Of a stretch of DNA of 64,000 nucleotides, positions 48,924 through 59,829 are shown piece by piece. Every line of letters starts with the position of its first letter. Positions within the stretch are counted from its first letter, which is position 1. Source of the stretch: Rhipicephalus microplus (taxonomy: Eukaryota > Arthropoda > Arachnida > Ixodida > Ixodidae); NCBI RefSeq assembly GCF_043290135.1, contig NC_134710.1, positions 137,972,155-138,036,154 of the forward strand, given 5' to 3'. Made by a program: the position numbers and the translations under genes. The notes beneath the pieces are model-generated. The model saw only the letters and a program-made list of their open reading frames with translations. It was not told the origin of the DNA and searched no databases.

Positions 48924-50123
48924 AATACGCCTCGGGCATTTGTTAGCGTTTCCTTCGGGATACCTAGTCTCCTCATTCCCGACAGTTTATTGGGCGCAAA
49001 ATAGAGAAAGGCTCACGTTTCTCATCTGCAATGCTGCCATTTGCTGCTGTTGAGTCTTCCAATTAATGTGCAAACGCGAAATAAACACCGCCTCTGAACG
49101 GAACGAGATTTTGAAAAGCGCTAAAGCGTCATTACTTCGTGTCTCCTCTTGGGCTGTTACTTCGCCCTTGTATCGGCGCCGATTTTCTCAAAAGTATTCA
49201 CTGCAACATGGACAGGCGTATTCATTAGGACGATGCGTGCAAAATGTACGCAAAATGATTAGACACCTGGCTTCAGTTATTTATTGCCGGTACATTTCAT
49301 ACTGTTTGGGCATCTGGAGACCGTGGGCTAGACGGCGTTTTTTCCCTTTTGTTTGCAACAGTACAGTTCTGCAGGTGTGAAGAACACTTTCTAGCCCTTT
49401 TGTTACGGGCATTGCGAAAAGTGCATGAGCGACGAGTAGCTTTTCGCTATAGCTCCGCGGGCGCTGGCAGTCGTGGTGCGGCGACTGCTGCTGCGCCGCG
49501 CACCGTGAAGTGTGGCGAGACGAGTATATTCAGCGGCGCCAGATCTCTTGCCGCACGAACTTCTTTCCACGGAGGTCGGTCTTTGGACATCCCTTTCACA
49601 GCGTGCAGTGCCTTTGAAGCGAGAATGAGTGCGCGGAACGCGTTCGTGACTTTCACGGAGAGTGTAGCATCAATGAAAGTGTACGCTATACGTGACCTAA
49701 ATAAACCGGCGGCCATCTGCAGCGGCGTTCGCAGTGTTTCGTATGTTTCGAGTTGTGATTACTGGACACTGAGCCAATAAAGGGCACTGTTCGCACAAAT
49801 TCGGGCCGAGGGGGTGGCGCTTCATTATTCGTTCACATTCCGCGAGGCTCAGGCGTACGTGACGTAAGCGATGTTGCCTGTGATGTAAGCGATGTTGCCT
49901 CCTTGTCCACTAGAGATTGGTAAGAGTAAGATTGGTCGTATACGTCGGCGCGCACTTAGCCGCGTGTACCGAAGGTATAAGAGGCGTGCGTGCAGTAGTA
50001 AACGTGCTCCGCGTTTCTGTCTACCGATACGCCCACACAATGGTGAGTGGGCGTGTTCATGCAAAGAACCTGGTGGGTTATGGTCCATATTGATCGGGAG
50101 GCGTCTTCTGCGGAGTCCCTTAT
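48924..50123. other. Sequence upstream of the LTR element
   Basis: A minus-strand frame 49716-49447 (89 codons) and a plus frame overlap in a GC-rich patch, with no domain. A 21-bp unit is repeated twice at 49859-49900 (GTGACGTAAGCGATGTTGCC and the next base, one mismatch between copies). Confidence 0.4.
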
Positions 50124-50337
50124 TGTTGTGTTCATATCGCGATAGGCTACACCTGTCGTAGTTGTCAAGTTGCGGTGATAAGTGAATGATCGCCACTGCG
50201 CATGTGTAACCTGGAGCCACTTGTATATAGGGGCGTGTGCCCTATGTTACGGTGTTCGTTGTGCTGTTGTGAGGCTGCCCTTTGGCATGCCGGAATAAAG
50301 GATTCGAAAAGCATGCCCTGGCTCTGAAGTTACAACA
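50124..50337 (+). repeat. 5' LTR (214 bp)
   Basis: It starts with TGTTGT and ends with ACAACA, a 6-bp terminal inverted repeat with TG...CA ends. It contains a TATATA box at 50224-50229 and an AATAAA signal at 50294-50299, so it can supply promoter and polyadenylation signals. No base difference from the 3' LTR was seen when compared by eye. Confidence 0.97.
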
Positions 50338-53300
50338 TGATTGGCAACGAGGATGGGATCCAGACAGCAGGAAAAACAGCAGCTGTTCGGGGTGGTGCCA
50401 TGCTCGGAAAGCTTCCAGAGTTCGATCCGGACGGTGACAACTGCGATGTTTTCTTCGAGCGATTTGAGTGTTTTGCAGCTGCTAACGACATCGCAGAGGA
50501 TAAGAAGTTGCAAGTGCTATTGACGTCCATCGGGGAGAAGGCATACGTCACGCTGAGGAGCCTTCTTCTGCCGAAAACGCCTACCCAGGAGACGTATGAC
50601 GTGGTCATCGCAACGCTGAAAAAGCACTATACCCCAAAGTGCTCCGTGGTTACGGAAAGATACCGTTTTAACCAACGCAATCAAGAACCGCACGAAAGCA
50701 TCAGCGACTTCATAGTAGGACTCAAGAAACTGGCTGCAACATGTGAGTTCGGCACATTTCTTGAGCAAGCCCTGCGAGATCGTCTCATCGCGGGATTGTG
50801 TTCCGACAGCATACGGTGCAGGCTTCTGGCGACACCTGATGCAGAATTAACCTGGGAGCGCACCTGCAGCATTGTAGCAGCCATGGAATCTGCTACTAGA
50901 GGCACTCGGGAAATGGTGGCGACCCTCGCAACAGGGACCCCCGTCGACAGCGACGTTCACTGGAACAAGGAAACGGCAGCTGGACAACGGCCAGCACCCG
51001 CTGGGGACTACGCACGGAGTTTCATGCCGAAAACCACTCCAGCTGCAGGTACACAAGAGACTAAGGGGTGTCATCGTTGCGGTGGGCGGCACTCTCCTGA
51101 AAGTTGTCCGTTCATGAACAGCCGTTGTTTTAAATGTAACAAGAAAGGCCATGTAGCCAAAATGTGTAAAACTAGGGCGCCTATTCATTGCCTGGCTAAT
51201 GATGCAACGCGTGATGAGTTGTTGACACTGTGTCACACAGACCGTAGGTCGGGCACGCCTGCCATTGTGGTGCCGTTGCTGATAAACGGAAAAAAGATTT
51301 CGATGGAGCTAGATACAGGCGCAGCCGTATCGGTAATGTGTGAAACAGAATGTTTAAAACATTTTCCCGATGCAAGTTTCAGGGAAACAGATGTTAGGCT
51401 AGTCACCTACAATGGCACGCCTGTCACGGTCAAAGGTATTATGGATGTTGATGTAGAGTACCAGAGCCAACACGTTCGCTTGCCACTAGTGATTGCTAAG
51501 GATAGCACAGGGGCTAGAATGCCAACATTATTAGGGCGGGAGTGGCTAACGAAAATAAAACTCGACTGGCTGAATGTGGTACGGGTGCAGAACGTACGGG
51601 AAGAAGCACCGATAACTGATAAGTACCGCGAGGTATTTCAACCAGGATACGGGGCCATTAAAGGGTTTCACGCTAGTATTGTGCTTAAGAAAGGCGCTAC
51701 TCCTGTTTTTTGTAAAGCGAGACCAGTGCCATACGCGTTACGCGAGCAGGTAGAACAAGAGCTGCTTAATATGGAGAAGGCAGGCATTGTGTACCGCGTG
51801 AGGCACAGTGCTTGGGCCACCCCACTGGTGGTTGTGCCGAAAAAGAATAATGGCATTCGACTGTGCGGGGATTACCGGGTCACCGTCAATCCTTTCGTGG
51901 TAGTTGACCATTACCCTCTACCGCTGCCTGAAGATATATTCACCACGTTGCAAGGTGGAGCTGTGTTTTCAGTTCTCGACCTGAGTAAGGCGTATCTGCA
52001 ACTGGAATTAGATGAGCACGCTCAGGAACTGCTCACCATTAACACGCATATGGGCCTTTTCCGGTACAGGCGCCTACCCTATGGTGTAGCCTGTGCACCA
52101 GCCGCATTTCAGGCGGTAATGGACCAAGTCCTGAGGGGCTTGCAAGGCACGGCTTGCTATCTTGACGATGTCATCATAGCGGGAGTTAGCTACGAGCAGT
52201 GTCGTGAAAGAGTGGAACAAGTACTCATGCGCCTAAGCGAATACGGTATCAAGGTCAACGCGGAAAAGTGCAGCTTGTTTAAAAAAAGAGTAACCTACTT
52301 GGGGCACGAAGTTGATGGCAATGGGTTGCACCCTACCAGTGACAAAGTAAGGGCGATAAAGAATGCACCCAAGCCAGACAATGTCACGCAACTAAAGGCA
52401 TTTTTGGGACTGGTAAATTTTTACGCAAAATTTTTACCAAATGTAGCTACAGTCCTGGAGCCTCTTCATGGCTTGCTGCGCAAGGAAACCAAGTGGCACT
52501 GGTCCCGACTATGTGACGACGCGTTCAACAAGTGTAAAACGTTGTTGACGGATGAAAGTGTGTTGGAAATATATGATGTGGCAAAAGAAATTCAGCTCAC
52601 GTGTGACGCTTCAGAGTATGGCCTAGGAGCCGTACTATCGCATGTCGTGAACGGCCAAGAGAAGCCTATCGCTTTCGCCTCAAGATCGCTGTCAGTGTCC
52701 GAGCGGAACTACGGACAAATAGAGAAAGAGGCACTGAGCATAGTATTTGGAGTAAGAAAATTCCACAAGTATCTATATGGCAGGGCATTCAACGTTTTAA
52801 CGGATCACCAACCACTGACGGCTCTTTTCGACCCAAACCGACATTGCGGTGCCGTGGCAATTGCCAGGGTACACAGATGGCTGACATTTCTAGCAGACTA
52901 TCGGTACAAAATTACGCATAAGCCGGGCTCCGCCATATCGCATGCTGATGCTTTGTCACGGCTACCGTTGTCGGAGGGGGGGCATGACGAGGACACAATT
53001 TGCTACTTTTCCACGTTGTCAGATTTGCCGCTGACCGCGAAAGACATTGAGCGTGCAACAGGGTGTGACAGTTTGCTGCGAGTTGTGCGAAATAGGATAT
53101 GGCAAGGTTGGCCAAAGACTGTCAGTGCGGAACTGCAACCGTTTTGGGTTCGCCGATTTGAGCTCACGGTGGACGAGGGCTGTATTGTTTGGAATAACAG
53201 GGTTGTTGTTCCTGAAAGCTTGAAGACTGTAGTACTAGCACTCTTGCACGAACAGCATCTCGGGATCTCAAAAATGAAGGCTGTTGCACGGTCAATGGTC

Positions 53301-54362
53301 TGGTGGCCGGGTATCGACGATGCCCTTGAACAGGCGGTGCGCAAATGTAGTATCTGTCAGGCAGTACTTCCTGCAGCGCAGCCAGTTCCTTTGTTTCCAT
53401 GGAAAGTTTGTGAACACCCGTGGCAACGAGTCCACTTGGATTTTGCGGAAAAAGAATCGCAAATCTTTCTTATTGCAGTAGATGCTTTTTCCAAATGGAT
53501 AGAGGTTAAGTGTATGCAGTCGACCACGGCTGCGAAAACAGTCGAGGCTGTGCGTTCCTGGTTTGCGTCTCACGGGTTACCTGTGGAAGTGGTTACTGAT
53601 AACGGGCCTCAGTTCCGCGCAGCGGAATTTCTAACTTTCCTGAAAGCGAATGGCGTGAAACATACGCTCACCCCACCGTATCATCCGCAATCTAATGGAG
53701 CGGCCGAGCGAGCGGTGCAAACAACTAAGAAGGCTCTCCTGAAGCAGTTAATGGATGACGAAAGGACAGGTACAAACAGGTCACTACAACATCGCCTAGA
53801 TAATTTCTTGTTCTCGTACCGCGCAACCCCGCACACTTTCACTGGGAAATCACCAGCAGAATTGTTTCTGCGACGGAAACTGAGGACCCGCTTATCATTG
53901 CTACGACCAGATGTGAACGGTGTGTTGACTGACCAAGCAGAGGAAGTGAAAACATCCGCTGACAAGCGGCGCGCAGTGTTTCGTTCTTTTGCGATGAATG
54001 AGTGCGTACTGGTACGATCAGTGCGTGGAGAGACTGTGAAGTGGTTACCGGGTAGAGTGTTGCAGGTAAAATCAATATGCACATACTTAGTGTTGGTGGG
54101 AAATCGTGTGCGATATGTGCATGCCGATCATTTGCGCCACTCCTGTCTGGAACGGGAGAAAGAGCCAGCTGTGGACGACGAGTTCGAGCTGCCGCATGTG
54201 CCCGAAGAACGGGACCCTACTACTTCGACGACGACGCTACCACCGATTACCCAACACCAGTCGAGCACGGAGCGTATGCCGCAGCCGGACATGACTACGC
54301 TCCGGAGAAGCACCCGACAACGCCGGGCGCCTGATCGCTGGGGCTATAGTAGCCGTACTTAA
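50337..54362 (+). CDS. Gag-Pol polyprotein of the Ty3/gypsy retrotransposon
   Basis: The open frame has 1341 codons with no stop or frameshift. The first ATG uses the last base of the LTR; Met22 at 50400 is an alternative start just before the capsid-like region. In order: gag; two zinc knuckles (C245-x2-C-x3-H-x4-C257 and C264-x2-C-x4-H-x4-C277); aspartic protease with D326-T-G; reverse transcriptase with Y608-L-D-D; RNase H with a T-C-D757-A-S motif; integrase with zinc residues H971, H974, C1004 and C1007, and a catalytic triad D1035, D1088, E1124 (D-x35-E). The C-terminus has an Arg-rich stretch ending RAPDRWGY and no chromodomain. Gag and pol share one frame, so no ribosomal frameshift is needed. 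All catalytic residues are present, so the element appears competent by sequence. Activity itself cannot be read from DNA. Confidence 0.97.
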   Translation: MIGNEDGIQTAGKTAAVRGGAMLGKLPEFDPDGDNCDVFFERFECFAAANDIAEDKKLQVLLTSIGEKAYVTLRSLLLPKTPTQETYDVVIATLKKHYTPKCSVVTERYRFNQRNQEPHESISDFIVGLKKLAATCEFGTFLEQALRDRLIAGLCSDSIRCRLLATPDAELTWERTCSIVAAMESATRGTREMVATLATGTPVDSDVHWNKETAAGQRPAPAGDYARSFMPKTTPAAGTQETKGCHRCGGRHSPESCPFMNSRCFKCNKKGHVAKMCKTRAPIHCLANDATRDELLTLCHTDRRSGTPAIVVPLLINGKKISMELDTGAAVSVMCETECLKHFPDASFRETDVRLVTYNGTPVTVKGIMDVDVEYQSQHVRLPLVIAKDSTGARMPTLLGREWLTKIKLDWLNVVRVQNVREEAPITDKYREVFQPGYGAIKGFHASIVLKKGATPVFCKARPVPYALREQVEQELLNMEKAGIVYRVRHSAWATPLVVVPKKNNGIRLCGDYRVTVNPFVVVDHYPLPLPEDIFTTLQGGAVFSVLDLSKAYLQLELDEHAQELLTINTHMGLFRYRRLPYGVACAPAAFQAVMDQVLRGLQGTACYLDDVIIAGVSYEQCRERVEQVLMRLSEYGIKVNAEKCSLFKKRVTYLGHEVDGNGLHPTSDKVRAIKNAPKPDNVTQLKAFLGLVNFYAKFLPNVATVLEPLHGLLRKETKWHWSRLCDDAFNKCKTLLTDESVLEIYDVAKEIQLTCDASEYGLGAVLSHVVNGQEKPIAFASRSLSVSERNYGQIEKEALSIVFGVRKFHKYLYGRAFNVLTDHQPLTALFDPNRHCGAVAIARVHRWLTFLADYRYKITHKPGSAISHADALSRLPLSEGGHDEDTICYFSTLSDLPLTAKDIERATGCDSLLRVVRNRIWQGWPKTVSAELQPFWVRRFELTVDEGCIVWNNRVVVPESLKTVVLALLHEQHLGISKMKAVARSMVWWPGIDDALEQAVRKCSICQAVLPAAQPVPLFPWKVCEHPWQRVHLDFAEKESQIFLIAVDAFSKWIEVKCMQSTTAAKTVEAVRSWFASHGLPVEVVTDNGPQFRAAEFLTFLKANGVKHTLTPPYHPQSNGAAERAVQTTKKALLKQLMDDERTGTNRSLQHRLDNFLFSYRATPHTFTGKSPAELFLRRKLRTRLSLLRPDVNGVLTDQAEEVKTSADKRRAVFRSFAMNECVLVRSVRGETVKWLPGRVLQVKSICTYLVLVGNRVRYVHADHLRHSCLEREKEPAVDDEFELPHVPEERDPTTSTTTLPPITQHQSSTERMPQPDMTTLRRSTRQRRAPDRWGYSSRT
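50342..50358 (+). promoter_or_regulatory. Primer-binding site of the LTR element
   Basis: Four bases after the left LTR comes TGGCAACGAGGATGGGA. It begins with the TGG that pairs with the CCA end of a tRNA primer. The tRNA species was not identified. The site overlaps the start of the open frame. Confidence 0.7.
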
Positions 54363-54369
54363 AGTTGTC

Positions 54370-54379
54370 AGAAAGGGAG
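54370..54379 (+). promoter_or_regulatory. Polypurine tract of the LTR element
   Basis: AGAAAGGGAG lies directly before the 3' LTR, the usual place for the primer of plus-strand DNA synthesis. It lies just past the TAA stop of the polyprotein. Confidence 0.75.
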
Positions 54380-54593
54380 TGTTGTGTTCATATCGCGATA
54401 GGCTACACCTGTCGTAGTTGTCAAGTTGCGGTGATAAGTGAATGATCGCCACTGCGCATGTGTAACCTGGAGCCACTTGTATATAGGGGCGTGTGCCCTA
54501 TGTTACGGTGTTCGTTGTGCTGTTGTGAGGCTGCCCTTTGGCATGCCGGAATAAAGGATTCGAAAAGCATGCCCTGGCTCTGAAGTTACAACA
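54380..54593 (+). repeat. 3' LTR (214 bp)
   Basis: This is the identical partner of the LTR at 50124-50337, offset by 4256 bp, with AATAAA at 54550-54555. It is followed by the CTTAT duplication at 54594-54598. Confidence 0.97.
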
Positions 54594-54721
54594 CTTATAA
54601 GCCAATGTTCAGTTTCCGCGTGTTGTAATATCCCATTATGCGTGTGCATCGAGCGCACCTGTCTCCACAAATGTCAGTATGCTAAATCTAATCCGTCACT
54701 TCGTGCATCTTTCGATTGAGA

Positions 54722-54842
54722 CAAAAATGCTTGAGGCCCACTCATATAGATTTAAGTGCTCACAGCACGTTAAAGAATCTCAGGTTGTCAACATGTTAGG
54801 AGCCCTCGCCATCGTATCGTGGTTTTGAGACGTTAGTTGCCA
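54722..54842 (+). mobile_element. Decayed Ruka-like SINE
   Basis: It contains TGAGGCCCACTCATATAGAT, CACGTTAAAGAATCTCAGG, GGAGCCCTCGCCATCG and CGTGGTTTTGAGACGTTAG. It lies about 130 bp after the LTR retrotransposon. Confidence 0.65.
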
Positions 54843-56567
54843 AGAATTCTATTAATGTGTACGCTGGTTCTTTATTAGTTAAGAAGATGAATAAATTAGT
54901 ACGGTGTTACGGCTTCTATTCATATCGGGTTCAAAGGAACTAAAGAAAACCTGCTTATTAATTTATGCATATACGGACGTTGAACTGAACAGTTAATTTT
55001 ACCCGAGCATCGAAGTGTCGGGAAGGTTGTGGGGTGAAGGGGCCGCACGCAGCGGCGTGACAAACTCTTTGTCACATTCAGGAAGCTCGACCGTCGTCTT
55101 CCTTCTTCGAAAGAGCTCATCATATCACGGAAGTTCTGTAATTACCACAATACGGCAGTTAACCTGCGCAAGCACCGTAATCGTTACGTTTCCTGCCACC
55201 GCACGAGCGGTGGAACTGTCTCTCCATTTAGACGGAGGTCCTGCAGATGGTTCTACAGATATTTGGGTGAAATATGGTGCTCTCAACTTCTGTTTCCCGT
55301 GTTGTCCAACTGGATCATAACTTTGTTTCGTTCAGTCGCGTCGACTACATGGTGCTTTGCAGCGGTTTCGTGCGTCGCGTGTCTTTTTTTATATCAGTTC
55401 GAAACCATTGACACGAAAAGGCTCGTTGATATATGTATACAATATATGCTCTATTTCAACGAATGATTCTATTTATCCGAAATTTCGTTTAAACGGAAAA
55501 CACAAAAGTGAACACCGATCGTTTTATTCTAAAATCATCCAAGTGTTATGGTATGCAAAGACAATGTCTACGCACGCTTTGTTCTGTAAACTTCTGACCA
55601 AGGCTGGGCATTTCTTTTTATGCTTGTTTTCTTATATACGTGTCGACATTTGAGGCTCACGTTTCTCGTAACGCAACACGTGTCATGTTGCCCGTTGTGC
55701 CCCCTTCTTTCGACAACTTGATCTTGTCGGTTGCTTGTGTCTTTTGCTCTGACGACCTTGCCAGCGTTTACGTAGCGCTCGGCCAGTTTTCAGGGGTTGT
55801 TTTGTTTTTTCCCGGGGGAACGTGCACTCTACGGTGGGAGCGATCTGACGCAACATGCCGCGCGTATGGTCCTTGAAAACGAGAATGACACCATAGCGCT
55901 TTTTCGTAACGCATGTTTTCGTTGCCGGGTGTCGTATACATGACATGGCATCTACCACAGGCGCCGCGGGCACGTATCGCGTTGAAGGCCGGTTACTCTG
56001 GTCACGATATTCGGTTAGTTCATTGGCATTCATTTCTTGTGGCCCGTTCCGTTTGCCGGACTTTGCCGGGGCGAAGCGTGCTGTGCGTCATCATCACATA
56101 GCCCTGGCAGAGTCATCCGTGGCGTAAGCTTCCTGGATGCGACGGCGCTTCGCTGCATCAGCAGACTCGCGAGAAGCACGCATGTGCTCGCAATGTCGCA
56201 GAAATCCGGCGTGACGCAATGCGCCCGGTCCATGAGAGGTTTCCTGAGCGCGACGTCGGCGCTGTTACGTACCGTGTACGCGTGCCGCGGTGCTTTATTT
56301 TTTTGCCTTTCCGCGCAGTATATGCACCGCGAAGCACGTGGGTCGAATCGCTGGCGTGCAAGCCTATAAACGGGCAGCCATGGCAGCTCGCCCGACGGCG
56401 CGCTCGTTGTGTGGAAGGAAAATGGTTGGCTATGACGCTCCATTCCAGCCAAGCATTTATGAATGGAAGGGCATGTATGCTCACAGCGAAATTTGAATTT
56501 GTCATTAGTCAGTCGGCCATTATGCGCTCTTTGCGATTGCGCTATACAAGGAACACGAGAAGACAAA
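54843..56567. other. Intronic stretch, nothing recognised
   Basis: Overlapping frames at 56030-56600 on both strands (up to 178 codons, minus) lie in a GC-rich patch. No product is recognisable. Confidence 0.35.
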
Positions 56568-56652
56568 GGGGTACGACATTTCCGGAGTCCTCCACTCTAT
56601 AGGAGGCCCATAATAATAATCTTATCGTGGTTTCCGGACGTTAGACCCCGAC
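56568..56652 (+). mobile_element. 3' fragment of a Ruka-like SINE
   Basis: CGACATTTCCGGAGTCCTCC, TCTTATCGTGGTTTCCGGAC and GTTAGACCCC match the 3' third of the SINE. The 5' part is absent. Confidence 0.6.
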
Positions 56653-56825
56653 AAGCAGTACTAGAGTAGAGATGCGATGGGACGTCGTTCGTCAGGTTCA
56701 CCGAGCCTCAGCATGAGCCAAACGAAAGATCCCAGTGTTTTGATCCGGGCAGCTCTTGTTAAATGTCAGGCAATTACCTATCTCGACGTAGGACTCTGAA
56801 TGATGTTGAACAGTTTATTTGCTCG

Positions 56826-57012
56826 ACCGCTGACCCGCAGGTCGTGGGATGGATGCCCGGCCGCATTTTCAATGGAGGCGAAAATGGTTGATGCCCGTGT
56901 ATATACGTAGATTTAAGTGCACGTTAGGGGTTGTCGAAATTACCGGAGTCCTCCACTATATGGCGTTTCTAATAATCATATCGCGGTTTTGGGACGTTAA
57001 ACGCCAAAAGTT
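56826..57012 (+). mobile_element. 5'-truncated, diverged Ruka-like SINE
   Basis: It begins at CTGACCCGCAGGTCGTGGG, has the CATTTTCAATGGAGGCGAA block, AAGTGCACGTTAGGGG, and ends at TTGGGACGTTAAACGCC. No duplication was found. Confidence 0.75.
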
Positions 57013-59292
57013 ATCAACAGGTCGTTACCAAATGCTGTATAAAAATAAGTACAAGAGTATGTGGGCGTTCAATTCGGTTTCGAAAAGCGGGATGCCACTG
57101 TCCAAGTAGCGTCACGATATGTTGCTGTTAATTTCGTTCTCATTAAGTGGGAGCCTCAAACTGTTGCGTGTCAGTTCCGTCGTTCCCATTGTAAAGATAT
57201 GCTTGCATATGCGTACGTAATGGGACGTCACATTGTGCTGCGCAGCGTGCAGATTGCCGTGGAGCTGAGGAAACGCACACGCTTATGTCGTGGCGCACCC
57301 CATGGGGCACTGTCGTGCGGAACCGAACTTCCTTGCTGGGGTCGCTGTTCCTCGCTCGCCGTCATCCCGTCCGTCCTGCGCTGCTGAGAGCGTCGCTGCA
57401 GGAAAAAGGAATAGTGCTCGCGCGTCGTCAACACAAATTCTGTAAATTCCTGCATGCCATGGAGCCCCGAGCTTTCGCGGACCACATGTGGCACTTCAAG
57501 CGAGAACAGTGTGGAAATTAAACGCTGCGAATTGATGGGGTTAGTGATTCGCAGTATGATCCGTGTAGGAGTAAGTCGCTGCCGCCTGGATTGAGATATT
57601 GGGCGCCTCTATGTATAGCAATGATTTGACTTGTTTTAGAGACATGGCTTCTATAGGCTGCGCCATGGTAGCATTCTTTTGCGCATGTCCACTGTTAAAT
57701 TTAACAATAGCCATCAGCAACATTGCCACCGCCGTTGTCACCAAAATGAGGGTGTGATGCGTTCAGTCATGGCGGGATGCTGACTACCTTTTCTCATCTG
57801 TCCCGATTGCTTACCAGCGAAGGTTCACACTCCATGTAGGTCCAGTTGGATCGTTTTGCCGCGTACAACTATATGAAACTTTTAATTCCTGCCTTTATTT
57901 ACTGTGCATGTTGATGAGTTGATACTATCTCGTTGTGGTTGCTATACGTAATTCTAAGTTACAGTTAAAACATATTTTTCATAAGTTGTAAGGTCTATGA
58001 ATTCACTGTTTTATAGTAAAGCCCCATTGGCCCAGAGAGGGGTGTTGCTTGCTGCAGGTGGATATATGTACATTGCCGGCAATTAATCCGGCTGACTACC
58101 ATCAATAAAATGTAGTACCGTCTGAAGTCAGCGCATTATATATTTTGTACCATCTCCTTGCGACGCACTCGTGCATGTTTCTTTGTGTTTGCTTTAATAT
58201 TATCAATTGTTAGAGTTTAAGGTCTTAAAACACGAAGTGATTACGAGGAATGCTGAAGCAGGAAATTTCGACCGCCTGGGCTTCTTCAGAAACGTGCACC
58301 GAAATCCAATGACACGGGCCTGTAACGCGGCTGCCGTGACTGGGATCACATGAATTTGGAGACCTTTGTGTTTGTTTTCTTTGCAATAAATGATTTCTCG
58401 CTTGAGAGACCAAGTCTTGGGTGACCGAATACCCTCAACAGTTTGCCATTAGCCAGTCGCTGCCTGTATGTCGAGCAACAGGATAGGGAACAATTGTCTC
58501 TTACGAGATATTCAGCATAAAATGAATACGTGTGTCCTTTTTGTTGAAACACCGACGTTCCATGTACTGCGTATTGCTTTCATGCTTTGTAGGCATGTAA
58601 AAAGCGGCAAGCTCATGAGCAGAGCAGCAAGTCCATTCATGCGCTACTTACTTGTATGAAGACAAATGCAGGAACCTAAGAACGACATTCGCATGTTATA
58701 TCGCAGTGATTCGTCCCGTTGTCCTTGTGTTGTGTTGCGAATGAGTCTCGCGTACTGGATCTCATGAAGTGAACGCACCGCACTTTCACTGCGTCTGCGT
58801 GGCGTCTGTTCGTCCCAAATATCTGCAGTTTGCGCGCATGCACTTTATGTCGTCGTGCAATGAGCGAGACCCACTTATATGAACGGGTTGGGTCTTCCGC
58901 TCGGATTGTTACCCGGAGCTCATATATGCGAAAAGTTCCGCATAAGCATTACCACGCCGCGCATTGCCCGTACTTCTCGTCGCCGTATAATCCGATAACA
59001 TAAATGCCTTCAGCGTATATGTATATAGTTGAAAAGGCATTGGGATCTTAGAAGAGTCTATAGATTGTGAAAGTGACACTCTACAATAGGTCTTGCTGCA
59101 CGTTTCTGTGGCTGCCTCTTGTGGGGCTAGACTGCACTTGTTGATGCGTACTGGTATAGGCAGATGATCGGCTGTAAACTGCTCTGAACTGATTGCACTG
59201 TGTGCTGTTTGTGCGCCGCGCATTCATCTTGGCTGTCCCTTCACTGTATAGGTGCTCAAGGTGGCGGCGGTACTTTTGTCTCTTTTACGCAG
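57013..59292. other. Last part of the katanin intron
   Basis: Besides the minus SINE at 58225, nothing is recognised. The segment ends in a pyrimidine-rich tract and TTACGCAG at the exon boundary. Confidence 0.45.
58225..58352 (-). mobile_element. Decayed Ruka-like SINE, minus strand
   Basis: GGAAATTTCGACCGCCTGGG, AACGTGCACCGAAATCCA and ACACGGGCCTGTAACGCGG are the reverse complement of the SINE body. The head decays after CTGCCGTGACTGGGATC. Confidence 0.65.
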
Positions 59293-59410
59293 AGCTTGAC
59301 TGGACATACGACGGCGGTGGAATGCGTCAAGTTCTGTCCAGCAGAGGAGATGGTGTGCGCGGGATCCACATCGGGAACAGTGAAGATCTGGAACTTGGAA
59401 GCTGCCAAAA
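59293..59410 (+). CDS. KATNB1: Katanin p80 (WD40 subunit B1), following coding exon
   Basis: This exon continues the p80 propeller with WD repeat 2. It is preceded by a pyrimidine-rich tract ending TTTTACGCAG and ends AAA A|GTGAGC (donor 59411-59416). It has 39 codons plus one nucleotide, so it ends in phase 1. It encodes [14 protein letters not shown], then [17 protein letters not shown] and ends NLEAAK. The human protein at this point reads SLTGHTSPVES, then AGSQSGSIRVW and DLEAAK. Joining it to the exon at 7987-8117 gives an unbroken TNCIM-SLTGH frame. The leftover A would start an ATG or ATT codon, which fits the residue after EAAK in the family. No later exon is recognisable before 64000, so the next intron exceeds 4.5 kb. 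Confidence 0.93.
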
Positions 59411-59829
59411 GTGAGCTTTCAATATGTACTTTCTCATTTTCGTTACGGACGAACTGCTATATGGGTGCAGTAATATCTCTAAACGTTTGTATCGCGTTGG
59501 GATATAAGTCAAAAGACTATCGGGTAAGACAATTGGACCCCACTTTCAGGGTCGCACTGCTACGGAGTTCAGTAGCGACTTGCCGATGCAGTTGTGGTGT
59601 CATAACAGTGGACAGTGTCAAGGTCGCAAATTGATTCGCCTTATTTCATTCCGAATTAGCTTTTTCCAAAACACACACACACAAAAAAAAAACGCCAGGC
59701 CTGCGCGGAACTCGCAGCACAGTCACAGTGAAAGCTAGAAGAGCGCCCTTTCAGAGCCTTTTCTAAACACTCTTTGGGATGCTACAAGCACACTGCCGGG
59801 TACCCACTACGCCATAAATAATCATAAAT

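Larger units (their letters stand above)
50124..54593 (+). mobile_element. Complete Ty3/gypsy LTR retrotransposon, recent insertion
   Basis: The element is 4470 bp with two 214-bp LTRs that read as identical, each beginning TGTTGT and ending ACAACA. It is flanked by a 5-bp target duplication, CTTAT at 50119-50123 and 54594-54598. A primer-binding site follows the left LTR, a purine tract precedes the right LTR, and one uninterrupted gag-pol frame spans almost everything between. The domain order protease, RT, RNase H, integrase defines Ty3/gypsy. The single frame, two zinc knuckles, short LTRs and lack of a chromodomain suggest a Mag-like invertebrate lineage; that clade call is inference. 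It is in the sense orientation within the katanin p80 intron. No envelope gene is present. Confidence 0.97.

Noticed and set aside
49349..49780. 143-codon plus frame and 89-codon minus frame
   Set aside because: They overlap in a GC-rich patch. The minus frame reads plausibly but has no family match, so I leave it uncalled.
50124..54593. Endogenous retrovirus with envelope
   Set aside because: The polyprotein ends 17 bp before the 3' LTR and no additional frame exists, so it is an LTR retrotransposon without env.
56030..56602. 178-codon minus frame and several overlapping frames
   Set aside because: Openness is shared by four or more frames, typical of GC-rich non-coding DNA.
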